Shown piece by piece: positions 43,117 to 52,063 of a stretch of 64,000 nucleotides of DNA. The notes beneath the pieces were generated by a model. It saw only the letters and a list, made by a program, of their open reading frames with translations. It was not told the origin of the DNA and did no database searches. Positions within the stretch are counted from its first letter, which is position 1; the number at the start of each line of letters is the position of its first letter. Source of the stretch: Chitinophagaceae bacterium. Lineage in GTDB: Bacteria > Bacteroidota > Bacteroidia > Chitinophagales > Chitinophagaceae. Where the stretch lies: assembly GCA_016720585.1 (NCBI GenBank), contig JADKKH010000001.1, positions 558,001 to 622,000 on the forward strand. Reading direction: 5' to 3'. Made by a program: the position numbers and the translations under genes.

Positions 43117-44952
43117 TCACGCGATCCGCTGCATCTGTGTCAGCTTTTTATACACCCCCTCATCAATTTCAATCAGTTCATTATGATGACCCCGTTCAAT
43201 GATTCTTCCATCATGCAATACAATGATCTCATCTGCCTGTTTGATGGTACTGAGCCGGTGGGCAATGACCAAAGTTGTTCTTCCCAGCATGAGTTTGCTT
43301 AAAGCATCCTGCACCGTCTTTTCTGATTCGGTGTCTAATGACGAAGTGGCTTCATCCAAAATAAGTACGGAAGGATTTTTCAGTACAGCTCTCGCTATAC
43401 AAAGTCGCTGGCGCTGACCTCCTGAAAATCGTATACCCCTGTCGCCGGTGATGGTTTGATAACCATTTTCTGTCTGTATAATAAATTCATGGGCATTGGC
43501 AATTTTGGCCGCATGGATCACTTCTTCTTCGCTGGCATCGGGCCGGCTGAGTGCAATGTTGTTGAAGATGGTATCGTTGAATAAAAAAGTTTCCTGCGTA
43601 ACAAAACTCATCACACTTCGCAAGGATTCCATTTTATAATCTCTTACATCAATCCCATCCAGCAATACCGCTCCATGTTGGGGATCATAAAACCGGGGTA
43701 TCAGATCGGCAATGGTTGATTTGCCCACACCCGATGCCCCGATCAGTGCGATGGTTTTTCCTTTGGGGATCGTAAAACTGATATCTTTTAATACCGGTGT
43801 ATCGTCATAGGCAAAGTCCACATTCCTGAATTCAATTTCATGATGGAATGATTCCAGATCAATGGCATCTTCTTTATCTTTTACTTCAATGGGTTTGTCT
43901 ATTAGCTCAAGAATTCTTTCTCCGGAGCCGCGACCCCGCTGAATATTTGCTCCGGCGATCACCATCGCTTTGGCAGGACGCAATACCTGCGAAAAAATGG
44001 CAATGAATGCAATAAACTCACTGGCCTGGATCCCGGCAGCGCTTTGCCCATTCTTTAGGATCAGGCTTCCACCATATAATAATATTCCGGCTACCACCAA
44101 TACCCCGGCCGCTTCGGAAAAAGCAGGCGCCATTTCCCTTCGCTTAAAACCCTGCAGGCTGGCATTGCGGTAAAAATCATTTTCCCGGCTGAATTTTTTC
44201 AAAGTAAATCCCGTGGCATTAAATGCCCGGATAATGCGCATACCCGTCAGCGTTTCATCCATGATGGTCAGTAAGCGGCCGATAGAAGCCTGTGCATCTT
44301 TGGCATCCCGTTTTAATTTTTTCTGTACCGTGGCAATGCCCAATGCTGAAATAGGAATGATGCATAAAGTAAATAAAGTGAGTTGGGTGGAAATAGCAAA
44401 CAAGGCCAGAAAATATCCAATTACTAATGAAGGTTCTTTAAATAAAACTTCCAGCGAACCGGCAGCTACACCTTCTATTTCAAAAACATCCGAGTTCATC
44501 CGCGATATCAGGTCACCTTTATGCTCTTTGGTGAAAAATCCCATGTGCAGGTGATTGATCTTTTCAAACAAGGCTTCGCGTATCCGTTTCACCAATAAGG
44601 TCCTGGCTTTTATTAAGGTTCGTTGTGCCAGGTAACGGAACAGGTTGGTCAGTAAAACCGCACAAATAATGATGCCGGTGATAAAATACAAAGCATACAC
44701 CGGGTTCAACGCTTTCAGCCGGTAGACCTCGTAGTAAAAAATATCCCGGATAAAACCTGTTGATAAAGAAAAAGCAGGCGCTGACAGGGATTCATTTCCA
44801 GAGCCGGGATTAAATAAAACATTTAACAAGGGTATGATCAGGGCAAACTGGAATACACTGAAAATAACAGCAAGGATGGTAAATAAAAAAAAGAGTGGCA
44901 GGAATCTCCGGTAGGGCCGGGCATATGCCAGTAGACGTCTGTAGACTTTCAT
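43117..44952 (-). CDS. MsbA-like ABC exporter
   Basis: 611 residues from ATG at 44952 (MKVYRRLLAYARPYRR); five upstream codons are unlikely to be used. Six membrane helices (~20-330), then the ATPase domain: Walker A GASGVGKST, signature FSGGQRQRL, Walker B VLILDEATSSLDTES and AHRLS. This is the lipid-A/glycolipid exporter type. It starts 22 bases after the stop of the glycosyltransferase at 44975-46033, so it could export the product made by this neighbourhood (inference). The other ABC exporter in the window (15075-16925) differs in its long first loop. Confidence 0.93.
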   Translation of the reverse strand: MKVYRRLLAYARPYRRFLPLFFLFTILAVIFSVFQFALIIPLLNVLFNPGSGNESLSAPAFSLSTGFIRDIFYYEVYRLKALNPVYALYFITGIIICAVLLTNLFRYLAQRTLIKARTLLVKRIREALFEKINHLHMGFFTKEHKGDLISRMNSDVFEIEGVAAGSLEVLFKEPSLVIGYFLALFAISTQLTLFTLCIIPISALGIATVQKKLKRDAKDAQASIGRLLTIMDETLTGMRIIRAFNATGFTLKKFSRENDFYRNASLQGFKRREMAPAFSEAAGVLVVAGILLYGGSLILKNGQSAAGIQASEFIAFIAIFSQVLRPAKAMVIAGANIQRGRGSGERILELIDKPIEVKDKEDAIDLESFHHEIEFRNVDFAYDDTPVLKDISFTIPKGKTIALIGASGVGKSTIADLIPRFYDPQHGAVLLDGIDVRDYKMESLRSVMSFVTQETFLFNDTIFNNIALSRPDASEEEVIHAAKIANAHEFIIQTENGYQTITGDRGIRFSGGQRQRLCIARAVLKNPSVLILDEATSSLDTESEKTVQDALSKLMLGRTTLVIAHRLSTIKQADEIIVLHDGRIIERGHHNELIEIDEGVYKKLTQMQRIA

Positions 44953-44974
44953 AGTGCTAAACCACAAAGATATT

Positions 44975-46033
44975 TTAATAAAGTGAGCGGTACACGTCCA
45001 GGTATTGTTTGGCAGATTTATGCCAGCAAAAACTAGTTCCCCGTTCTTTTATCTTCTCTTTCAATCCATTCTCATTATATTTTTCCATACCAGTTGTAAA
45101 TACCTGTTGTATATGATCCGGATTGAAATCATGAAAATAAAACGAAACATCCCCGCCAATTTCCGGTAATGCCGTCCGGTCAGAAAGGAAAAGCGGTTTA
45201 CCGCAACTCATGGCTTCTGCTACCGGCAAACCAAAACCTTCTGAAATAGAAGGAAAGGCAAAGGCCCGGCAATTATTAAAATACCATGATTTTTCATTTT
45301 CTGTTACATGGCCCAGTAAATGAACATTCTCCTCAACTCCCAGGTCCCTGGACCGTTTCTCAATAAAGGACAGGTAGTCCTGGTCGTCATTTTTTCCGGC
45401 AATCAAAAGTTCCATAGTGTTTTTCTTTAACAGGGGCAATAACACATGGAAATTCTTTTTCCGGTTGATAACACCAATGGAGAATAGAAAAGGTTTGCGC
45501 GGTTTGTATGACAGGGCGGTTAGCTCAGGCGTTAACAATAGGTTGGTGCCGTTATGAATTACATAAAGTGGTTTGTTTTTTACATCACAATGCTGCAACA
45601 CATCTTTTTTACTGAAATCAGAGATGCAGATAATCGCATCTGCACGGTTGATCAGGCCCTGCAGGTATCTCAGGTATTTTTGTTTTTTGGCCGCAGATTT
45701 TTTTTCATCGTATAAAAAATTAAGGTCGTGAATAGAAAGCACTACTTTAATTTTCCGGTTGAGCATCGGCATGTAGTGGGTATTCTGGTAAGTGGCATGC
45801 CAGATATCAAAGGTGGAAAATGCAGGTAAAACGAATTTGTGTAGTGGATTTTGGGTCAGGTGGTTGGAGGGACTGTACGACCAGTCCTGTTCTCCGGGAG
45901 GCGAATAGAAAAATAACTGTTCCTGCCGGAGATCGATATTTTTTTCCAGGTATTTTCCCAGATTCTGGCAATAATGGTATAGCCCGGTAAAAGGATATTT
46001 CATTCGTTCACAGTCAAAAATGATCTTGTGCAT
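44975..46033 (-). CDS. GT4-type glycosyltransferase (paralogue A)
   Basis: 352 residues, GT-B fold. N-terminus IIFDCERMKYPFTGLYHYCQNLG; C-terminal donor domain with SEGFGLPVAEAMSCGKPL (E-x7-E motif) and RTALPEIGGD. Closely similar along its whole length to the divergent gene at 46283-47362 (both start I-x-DC-x-x-MKYP and share HNGTN/HNGTH, VINRKKNFHVLLPLL versus VNTKKNYHVLLPLL). It probably adds a hexose to a lipid- or glycan-linked acceptor using a nucleotide sugar. Co-transcribed with the downstream ABC exporter. Confidence 0.9.
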   Translation of the reverse strand: MHKIIFDCERMKYPFTGLYHYCQNLGKYLEKNIDLRQEQLFFYSPPGEQDWSYSPSNHLTQNPLHKFVLPAFSTFDIWHATYQNTHYMPMLNRKIKVVLSIHDLNFLYDEKKSAAKKQKYLRYLQGLINRADAIICISDFSKKDVLQHCDVKNKPLYVIHNGTNLLLTPELTALSYKPRKPFLFSIGVINRKKNFHVLLPLLKKNTMELLIAGKNDDQDYLSFIEKRSRDLGVEENVHLLGHVTENEKSWYFNNCRAFAFPSISEGFGLPVAEAMSCGKPLFLSDRTALPEIGGDVSFYFHDFNPDHIQQVFTTGMEKYNENGLKEKIKERGTSFCWHKSAKQYLDVYRSLY

Positions 46034-46282
46034 TATACCGGGTTTGATTGGCTACCGAATCGTTTTATCAAAAATCATGCAATCGTCGCAATAGTAACGA
46101 CTTTTATGATTACAGAGATTGACCGAAGTCATCCGGAAGGTTAGTAAACGTCAGTTGTGAGTATGTAACATTCGGTATTATTTTACGATCGGATATATTT
46201 TTTTAGTAATCAAAATCAGGTTACTTTTTCCTTTTCAGCGCAGACTAAGAACATCTGGAGTCATTGTATAGTAACAAATTTT

Positions 46283-47362
46283 ATGGGGTCATCAAAAAAG
46301 AAGATCATACTGGACTGCGACCTGATGAAGTATCCCCATTCAGGCTTGTATCATTACTGCCTGAACCTGGGAACATCAGTACAAAGCCTCCTGGAACAGA
46401 AAGATGAAGCCCGGATAGCCTTTTATGTGCCACCTGCCGAAGCAAGATCTTTCGGGCCCGATTCCCGTCATATCGTGGAGAAAAAAAGTATCTGGAATTT
46501 TTTTAACCCTTTTCTGCGAAGCTGTACCATCTGGCATGCACCCTTTCAGTCAGGGAGGATATTGCCGGATAAAAAAAAATATCCCGGTATTAAAATACTG
46601 CTGACCATTCATGACCTGAATCCGCTTCATGAAGGTAAGCCCCCGGAAGAACAGCGTAAGAGCCTGGCACATACCCAATCACTGATTGATAAATCGGATG
46701 CCCTTGTATGCATATCCGAATTTTGTAAAGGGGATGTACTGGCAAACTGCAAAGTGGGTAATAAACCTGTTTATGTAGTTCATAACGGGACGCATAAAGT
46801 GCATACCCCGCAGCTTACAGTTAATTCTTACCAGCCCGCCCGTCCTTTTCTTTTTGGAATGGGGTATGTGAATACCAAGAAAAACTATCATGTACTGTTA
46901 CCTTTATTAAAGAATGAAGGGATCGAATTGGTCATAGCCGGGCGATTGGATGAACCGGATTATATTGAAAAGATAAAGCAACAGGCCCTTAAAATGGGGG
47001 TATCGGACCGGTTACACATTTTAGGTCCTGTAACCGAAGGAGAGAAAAGCTGGTATTTTAAAAATTGCCTGGCTTTTGTTCATCCTTCCCTGGCAGAGGG
47101 TTTTGGAGCCCCGGTTGTGGAAGTGATGCAATTTGGTAAACCACTCTTTCTTTCGGCACGCACATCACTGCCGGAAATCGGGGGCGATGCTGCTTTTTAT
47201 TTTTCCTCCTTTAATGAGGAACATATACAACAGGTCTTTCACGATGGAATGATAATATTTGAAAAAGAAAAGATAGCGGACCGTGTCCGCAAAAGAGGAA
47301 TGGAATTTGACTGGGAAGAGAAAGCCAAACAATATCTTGAAGTTTATCAATCCCTGTATTAA
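46283..47362 (+). CDS. GT4-type glycosyltransferase (paralogue B)
   Basis: 359 residues, the divergently oriented twin of the gene at 44975-46033: IILDCDLMKYPHSGLYHYCLNLG at the N-terminus and LAEGFGAPVVEVMQFGKPL with SARTSLPEIGGD in the donor domain. The 249-base gap between the two holds no feature I recognise. It leads a rightward operon: the first methyltransferase begins 34 bases later. The pair may add two similar sugars in succession. Confidence 0.9.
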   Translation: MGSSKKKIILDCDLMKYPHSGLYHYCLNLGTSVQSLLEQKDEARIAFYVPPAEARSFGPDSRHIVEKKSIWNFFNPFLRSCTIWHAPFQSGRILPDKKKYPGIKILLTIHDLNPLHEGKPPEEQRKSLAHTQSLIDKSDALVCISEFCKGDVLANCKVGNKPVYVVHNGTHKVHTPQLTVNSYQPARPFLFGMGYVNTKKNYHVLLPLLKNEGIELVIAGRLDEPDYIEKIKQQALKMGVSDRLHILGPVTEGEKSWYFKNCLAFVHPSLAEGFGAPVVEVMQFGKPLFLSARTSLPEIGGDAAFYFSSFNEEHIQQVFHDGMIIFEKEKIADRVRKRGMEFDWEEKAKQYLEVYQSLY

Positions 47363-47396
47363 TTAACAAATCACCGAAGCAAAACCAGGTATACTC

Positions 47397-48260
47397 ATGA
47401 TGGATAAGGAAGAAAAAAGAAGATCTGAGCTGTGTAAGGCGGTGGATTTGCAGGCAGACTGGTATAAACGCTGGTGCAAAGAATTAAACGAAGAACCCAA
47501 GTTTCACAGGAAGCAGTGGGAGTTTATCTATGTCATGCAGGCATTATGGGAAAGAGGTTGCATAGCGAAAGGAAAAAAAGGATTGGTGTTTGCAGTGGGA
47601 ACAGAACCCGGGCCGTCCATTTTTGCCAACTATGGTTGCGACATTCTGGCAACAGATATTTTTCCGGAAAAAGGAATAGAAAAAGGGTGGACAATGGCAA
47701 ACCAGCTTTGTTTTGGTATTGAATCATTAAATACCCGGGGGTTGTGTGAGGATAAAACCCTGCGGGAGCATGTTACCTATAAGCCGGTTGATATGAGCGA
47801 TATTCCCACGGATTTGAACGGCTTTGATTTTAACTGGTCTAGTTGTTCATTTGAGCATTTGGGTTCCCTTGAAAAAGGTCTGGAGTTTTTAAAAAATCAA
47901 CTCAATACATTGAAACCCGGAGGCTGGGCGGTGCACACGACTGAATATAATATCTCCTCGGATGATAAGACCATTGAAACCGGGGATACGGTGGTATTTA
48001 GAAAAAGGGATATTGACAAAGTGGTGAAAGAATTAAGAGATGCCGGGCATTTTGTAGAAGAACTGGATTATTCATTGGGAAGTCTTCGGGAAGATTTCCA
48101 GGTAGATTTTTTGCCTCATAAGCAGGATATTCACCTAAAGCTTCAATTGGGTGACTATGTTGTTACTTCGATTGGTCTTATTATCCGGAAAAAAGAAAAA
48201 TCCGGTTTATTTTCGGGTCTGTTTAAAAAACGATCTTCCTTTAAGTATAATTTTTCTTAA
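47397..48260 (+). CDS. SAM-dependent methyltransferase-like protein
   Basis: 287 residues. A Rossmann-type pattern is visible (LVFAVGTEPGPSIFANYGCDILATDI as motif I-II, then FDFNWSSCSFEHLGSLEKGLEFL and LKPGGWAVHTTEYN as motifs IV-V), typical of class I methyltransferases acting on sugars or small molecules. The glycine motif is atypical (AVGTEPGPS), so activity is uncertain. Ends with a basic tail. Its stop overlaps the next start (TAATG), so the two are translationally coupled. Confidence 0.8.
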   Translation: MMDKEEKRRSELCKAVDLQADWYKRWCKELNEEPKFHRKQWEFIYVMQALWERGCIAKGKKGLVFAVGTEPGPSIFANYGCDILATDIFPEKGIEKGWTMANQLCFGIESLNTRGLCEDKTLREHVTYKPVDMSDIPTDLNGFDFNWSSCSFEHLGSLEKGLEFLKNQLNTLKPGGWAVHTTEYNISSDDKTIETGDTVVFRKRDIDKVVKELRDAGHFVEELDYSLGSLREDFQVDFLPHKQDIHLKLQLGDYVVTSIGLIIRKKEKSGLFSGLFKKRSSFKYNFS

Positions 48261-48892
48261 TGGGTTTTATCAGCCAATTCGATCTGGGACGGATTATCCG
48301 GGAATACCAGGTTACTCATTTTTTTGAAACCGGAACCTGGAAGGGTGATGCGGTGGCTTTTGCATTGCTGTTTCCTTTTAAAAAAATTTACTCAGCAGAA
48401 ATAATTCCTGAAATAGCCCATGAAGCAAAGGCAAGATTTATTACCGAACCGCGTGTAACCATCGTTGAAGGAAAAAGTATTGATGCTTTAGCTGCTGAAC
48501 TGCCAGCCATCAACGGTAATTGTATTTTCTGGCTTGACGCACATTTTCCCGGTGCTGATGCCGGCCTGGTGGAGTATGATTTTATCAAGGATGAAGATAT
48601 CCGGTTGCCGCTGGAGCAGGAATTGGCGGTTATTCACCGGCTCCGTAAAGATTTCCGGGATGTGATCATAATTGATGACCTGCGGGTTTACGAGGATGGA
48701 GATTTTGAAAATGGAGCAGCCCCGTCCGATACACTCCCCACAAAAAACCGGAACCTGGATTTTATTGGTCTGCTTTTCGGCGACTCTCATTTTGCCCTTA
48801 AATCCTATAAAAGCGAGGGTTACCTGCTGCTTTTTCCCAAAGATGTTTATGGCTTATCAAGGGCTGATCCGGATGATTTTTTAGCCCGGTAA
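48260..48892 (+). CDS. SAM-binding Rossmann protein, putative methyltransferase
   Basis: 210 residues. THFFETGTWKGDAVAFALLF, IYSAEIIPEIAHEAKARF and CIFWLDAHFPG resemble FkbM/class I-like SAM-binding folds; the DAHFPG and IIDDLRVYE segments carry acidic residues in the usual places. No substrate is evident. Last gene of the glycosyltransferase-methyltransferase operon; the 258-base gap to atpD holds two repeat arrays. Confidence 0.75.
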   Translation: MGFISQFDLGRIIREYQVTHFFETGTWKGDAVAFALLFPFKKIYSAEIIPEIAHEAKARFITEPRVTIVEGKSIDALAAELPAINGNCIFWLDAHFPGADAGLVEYDFIKDEDIRLPLEQELAVIHRLRKDFRDVIIIDDLRVYEDGDFENGAAPSDTLPTKNRNLDFIGLLFGDSHFALKSYKSEGYLLLFPKDVYGLSRADPDDFLAR

Positions 48893-48985
48893 AATTCCCT
48901 GTTGGCGGATTCAGCTAAATAAGGCTTATGCATCCTGCAACTGCCGGTAAATCATCCCTTCATTAAGCTTTTCCACATATTTTAC

Positions 48986-49013
48986 AATTTCCATTTTTCA
49001 TTTTCAATTTTAC
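48986..49013. repeat. 7-nt repeat array (ATTTTCA type) upstream of atpD
   Basis: Units AATTTCC, ATTTTTC, ATTTTCA, ATTTTAC in strict phase, followed by a C-rich stretch. Confidence 0.65.
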
Positions 49014-49047
49014 CCCTGCCCCCTTACCTTTGCGGCCTGAAAAGAAA

Positions 49048-49148
49048 GCTGGTTGCTGGTTACTTGTTACTAGTTAGACACCGGGTAATAAAAGTGACTT
49101 TTGCTATGTAAGGACCAGCTACCAGAAACTAAAAACTAGAAACCAGAA
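49048..49148. repeat. Paired inverted 7-nt repeat arms in the atpD leader
   Basis: The left arm (49048-49075) has GCTGGTT, GCTGGTT, ACTTGTT, ACTAGTT. The right arm (49114-49148) has ACCAGCT, ACCAGAA, ACTAAAA, ACTAGAA, ACCAGAA. The arms are imperfect inverted copies around a 38-nt centre, and the right arm ends 2 bases before the atpD ATG. Same architecture as the element before the thiolase gene. Confidence 0.7.
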
Positions 49149-49150
49149 AT

Positions 49151-50650
49151 ATGGCTAACGTAGGTAAAGTAAAACAGATCATTGGTGCCGTCATAGACGT
49201 ACAGTTTAATGGCACGCTTCCCGAAATTTATAATTCCCTGGAGTTGAAAAGACAAAATGGCGACATCCTCGTATTGGAAGTGCAGCAGCACCTGGGAGAG
49301 GATAGTGTTCGTACGATCGCTATGGATGGAACCGAAGGACTCGTGCGTGGTATGGAAGTTATTGATACCGGCATACCTATCGCTATGCCTGTGGGAGATG
49401 CGATCAAAGGCCGTCTTTTTAATGTAACGGGCGACCCTATAGATGGATTACCAGCTGTAAGCAAAGTAGGAGGCCGACCGATTCATAATACCCCACCGAT
49501 GTTTGAAAACCTGAGCACTGCTTCTGAAGTTCTGTTCACGGGTATCAAAGTAATCGACCTGATTGAACCTTATGCAAAGGGTGGTAAGATCGGTTTGTTT
49601 GGTGGAGCCGGTGTGGGTAAAACCGTATTGATACAGGAACTGATTAACAATATTGCCAAAGCTTATGCCGGTGTATCCGTATTTGCGGGTGTGGGAGAAA
49701 GAACCCGGGAAGGTAATGACCTGATGAGAGAGATGATCGAAGCAGGCATTATGAAATATGGAGAAGCATTCAAACACAGTATGGAAGAAGGCGGATGGGA
49801 TCTGTCGAAAGTTGATATGAACGAACTGGCTGATTCAAAAGCGACATTCGTATTCGGGCAGATGAACGAACCTCCCGGAGCAAGAGCCAGGGTAGCGTTA
49901 AGTGGATTGACCATTGCTGAATACTATCGGGATGGTGATGGACAGGGCAAAGGCCGTGACATCCTGTTCTTCGTTGATAATATCTTCCGTTTTACACAGG
50001 CTGGTTCGGAAGTATCGGCCCTCCTGGGCCGGATGCCTTCTGCGGTGGGCTATCAACCAACACTCGCTACCGAGATGGGTATCATGCAGGAAAGGATTAC
50101 GTCTACAAAAAATGGTTCTATCACATCTGTTCAGGCGGTGTATGTTCCTGCAGATGACCTGACTGACCCGGCACCTGCGACTACGTTTGCCCACCTGGAT
50201 GCCACGACGGTATTGTCAAGAAAAATTGCTGACTTAGGTATCTATCCGGCGGTTGACCCGTTGGATTCTACTTCAAGAATATTAACGCCAAAAATTGTTG
50301 GCGATCTTCATTATGATTGTGCCAACCGGGTAAAACTGATGTTGCAGCGTTATAAAGAATTACAGGATATCATTGCTATTCTTGGAATGGATGAACTGAG
50401 TGAAGAAGATAAACTGGTGGTGAGTCGTGCACGAAGGGTTCAGCGTTTCTTATCACAACCCTTCCATGTGGCCGAAGCCTTTACAGGTTTGAAAGGTGTA
50501 CTGGTTCCGATTGAGGAAACGATTCGTGGTTTCAATATGATCATGGATGGTGAAGTGGATGAATATCCGGAAGCAGCATTCAACCTGGTGGGAAGCATTG
50601 ATGATGCCATTGAGAAAGGTAAAAAATTAATGGCGGCGGCGATGGCGTAA
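49151..50650 (+). CDS. atpD: F1-ATP synthase subunit beta
   Basis: 499 residues; the catalytic subunit of F1F0 ATP synthase. Markers: Walker A GGAGVGKTVLIQEL, the GER segment VGERTREGNDL, Walker B DILFFVDNIFRFTQAG, and ALLGRMPSAVGYQPTLATEMG. Only atpC accompanies it here; the other subunits (a, c, b, delta, alpha, gamma) are not in the window, as is common in Bacteroidota where atpD-atpC is separated from the main operon. Its leader carries an inverted 7-nt repeat pair. Confidence 0.99.
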   Translation: MANVGKVKQIIGAVIDVQFNGTLPEIYNSLELKRQNGDILVLEVQQHLGEDSVRTIAMDGTEGLVRGMEVIDTGIPIAMPVGDAIKGRLFNVTGDPIDGLPAVSKVGGRPIHNTPPMFENLSTASEVLFTGIKVIDLIEPYAKGGKIGLFGGAGVGKTVLIQELINNIAKAYAGVSVFAGVGERTREGNDLMREMIEAGIMKYGEAFKHSMEEGGWDLSKVDMNELADSKATFVFGQMNEPPGARARVALSGLTIAEYYRDGDGQGKGRDILFFVDNIFRFTQAGSEVSALLGRMPSAVGYQPTLATEMGIMQERITSTKNGSITSVQAVYVPADDLTDPAPATTFAHLDATTVLSRKIADLGIYPAVDPLDSTSRILTPKIVGDLHYDCANRVKLMLQRYKELQDIIAILGMDELSEEDKLVVSRARRVQRFLSQPFHVAEAFTGLKGVLVPIEETIRGFNMIMDGEVDEYPEAAFNLVGSIDDAIEKGKKLMAAAMA

Positions 50651-50911
50651 GGCCCCCTGTCCCCCGAAGGGGAACTTAGGTCGTTAAATCTTTTGTTTTT
50701 ATAGCAGTTCTTTAAAGTAGTTAATTTGAATAATTGTGTTACCAGCTTCAGTACTACTATCATCGTCTGTTGCTCCTGTCCCGCCTATGCGGGGTCGCAC
50801 ACTTCATCGTTCTGTTCATTATTCAACAATTTAAAAAAAATAGTTCACTCACCGTTCATAGGGCTGTGAGTTGGGCTCTCCCCCTTGTGGGGAGTTGGAG
50901 GGGCTTGGTTT
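50651..50911. repeat. atpD-atpC gap: mosaic of palindromic repeats
   Basis: This 261-base spacer inside what should be a tight operon begins with CCCCCGAAGGGG and ends with TCCCCCTTGTGGGGAGTTGG plus AGGGGCTT, inverted G/C-rich arms. In the middle CCCGCCTATGCGGGG (50781-50795) forms another hairpin. No open reading frame of note. Similar pieces recur in pyrC and after atpC. Confidence 0.55.
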
Positions 50912-51169
50912 ATGAATTTAGAAATATTAACACCAGAAAGAAAACTGTACAGCGGCGAAGTCTACGGTGTGCAAATGCCGGGTATCAGTGGTTCCTTTGA
51001 AGTATTGGAAAAACACGCTCCCCTTGTAAGTGCCTTAAAAGCCGGGCGGCTGAAAGTGCTGAAAGACAAACAAAATCATTTTGCCTTTTTTGATATCCAG
51101 GGCGGTTTTGTGGAAGTACTCAACAATAAAGTAACAGTGCTGGTAGAAGGTGCCGTAGCTGTAGAATAA
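50912..51169 (+). CDS. atpC: F1-ATP synthase subunit epsilon, one-domain form
   Basis: 85 residues from the ATG at 50912 (MNLEILTPERKLYSGEV); a longer frame opening 27 bases earlier is rejected. This is only the N-terminal beta-sandwich of epsilon (PGISGSFEVLEKHAPLVSALKAG); the C-terminal helical hairpin that inhibits ATP hydrolysis in E. coli epsilon (139 residues) is absent. Short epsilon is usual for Bacteroidota. It follows atpD after a repeat-filled gap of 261 bases. Confidence 0.95.
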   Translation: MNLEILTPERKLYSGEVYGVQMPGISGSFEVLEKHAPLVSALKAGRLKVLKDKQNHFAFFDIQGGFVEVLNNKVTVLVEGAVAVE

Positions 51170-51177
51170 ATAATTAA

Positions 51178-51220
51178 CCGATAGCAATCGGGTGAAAAAC
51201 CCTGTCTGTCCGAAGGCAGG
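51178..51220. repeat. Two palindromic repeats after atpC
   Basis: CCGATAGCAATCGG (51178-51191) belongs to the same family as the 16-bp palindrome in pyrD. CCTGTCTGTCCGAAGGCAGG (51201-51220) pairs over 7 bp (one G-T) and belongs to the CCTGCCTG..CAGGCAGG family found in rsmH and between ftsI and murE. Confidence 0.6.
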
Positions 51221-51250
51221 TTGATCCGGGATTTTGAAAACAAGTTATTG

Positions 51251-51278
51251 CCCTTCCGTAAAACCGGGAGGGTTTTTT
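51251..51278 (+). terminator. Terminator of the atpD-atpC unit
   Basis: CCCTTCC (51251-51257) pairs with GGGAGGG (51266-51272) with one T-G pair and an 8-nt loop, followed by six T. Confidence 0.75.
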
Positions 51279-51284
51279 ATTTTA

Positions 51285-51836
51285 TTAATTCAACTGCGGG
51301 TCTATCGGGTAGTTCACCATCATTTCATATGCGCCACCCAGGTGTTTAAGAGCGTCTTTCCATAACTCCGCATAGTTCGTGTGAAATATTAATTTACGAT
51401 TAGCTTTAACCGTCAGCCATGTTTTTTCGGTCATTTCAGTATTGAGTTGGTCTTCGCTCCAGCCGGAGTAGCCAATATAGAAACGGATCTTATCGACATC
51501 AATAGCTGAATTTTTAACGAGGCTGACCACTGCGTCAAAGTCGCCGCCCCAATAAACGCCTTTCAATACTTCCTGACCCCCGGGTATTTCATCCGGATAC
51601 TGATGCAGAAAATGAATGGAATCAATTTGAACAGGGCCGCCATAATAAACCGGAATTTTATGTCCTTCCAATTCTGGGATTAATTCATCGAGTGTATTTT
51701 CATATTGACGGTTTAATACAAATCCAAAGCTTCCTTCATCCTTATGTTCACATAAGAAGACAACGGTTCTGAGAAAATTGGGGTCTTTCAGAAAGGGGTC
51801 TGCGATCAGTAATATGCCGGGTGCTGGCTCAACCAT
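51285..51836 (-). CDS. YqgE/AlgH family protein
   Basis: 183 residues, standard length for YqgE/AlgH: GILLIADPFLKDPNFLRTVVFLCEH and FGFVLNRQYENTL at the N-terminus, YYGGPVQID in the middle, IGYSGWSEDQLNTEM near the end. A cytoplasmic protein of uncertain function (once proposed as a regulator of alginate genes in Pseudomonas, which is not supported for this phylum). Single gene; a TAAATTTA box and CAAAA 18 bases further upstream may be its promoter, very close to the start. Confidence 0.93.
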   Translation of the reverse strand: MVEPAPGILLIADPFLKDPNFLRTVVFLCEHKDEGSFGFVLNRQYENTLDELIPELEGHKIPVYYGGPVQIDSIHFLHQYPDEIPGGQEVLKGVYWGGDFDAVVSLVKNSAIDVDKIRFYIGYSGWSEDQLNTEMTEKTWLTVKANRKLIFHTNYAELWKDALKHLGGAYEMMVNYPIDPQLN

Positions 51837-52009
51837 AGTTAAATTTAGGATGAAAAATCATTTTTCAAAATTTCTGTTTAAAAATACCGGAAGTTTATAG
51901 GATCCGCTGTTTGTTCCTTCTGTCTGTCATTAAACGGTTTCATAATCTAAAACACCGTTAAAATAAGGCAAATAGCAGACTCCGGAGACGGGATGCAGCT
52001 GCTTCAATG

Positions 52010-52017
52010 TATTTTTG
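52010..52017 (+). promoter_or_regulatory. Possible -7 box of a Bacteroidota promoter before the histidine kinase gene
   Basis: TATTTTTG matches the Bacteroidota -7 consensus TAnnTTTG exactly, 46 bases upstream of the GTG start. No convincing -33 TTTG is found at the expected distance, so the call is weak. The rest of the 227-base gap shows nothing else. Confidence 0.3.
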
Positions 52018-52063
52018 TATGCTAAGCAGGGTTTTTTATCTTACACGGCCATAACAGCAATCA

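Noticed and set aside
49151..51169. Misassembly between atpD and atpC
   Set aside because: The gap consists of repeats of kinds seen throughout the window and both genes are intact, so insertion is the simpler explanation.
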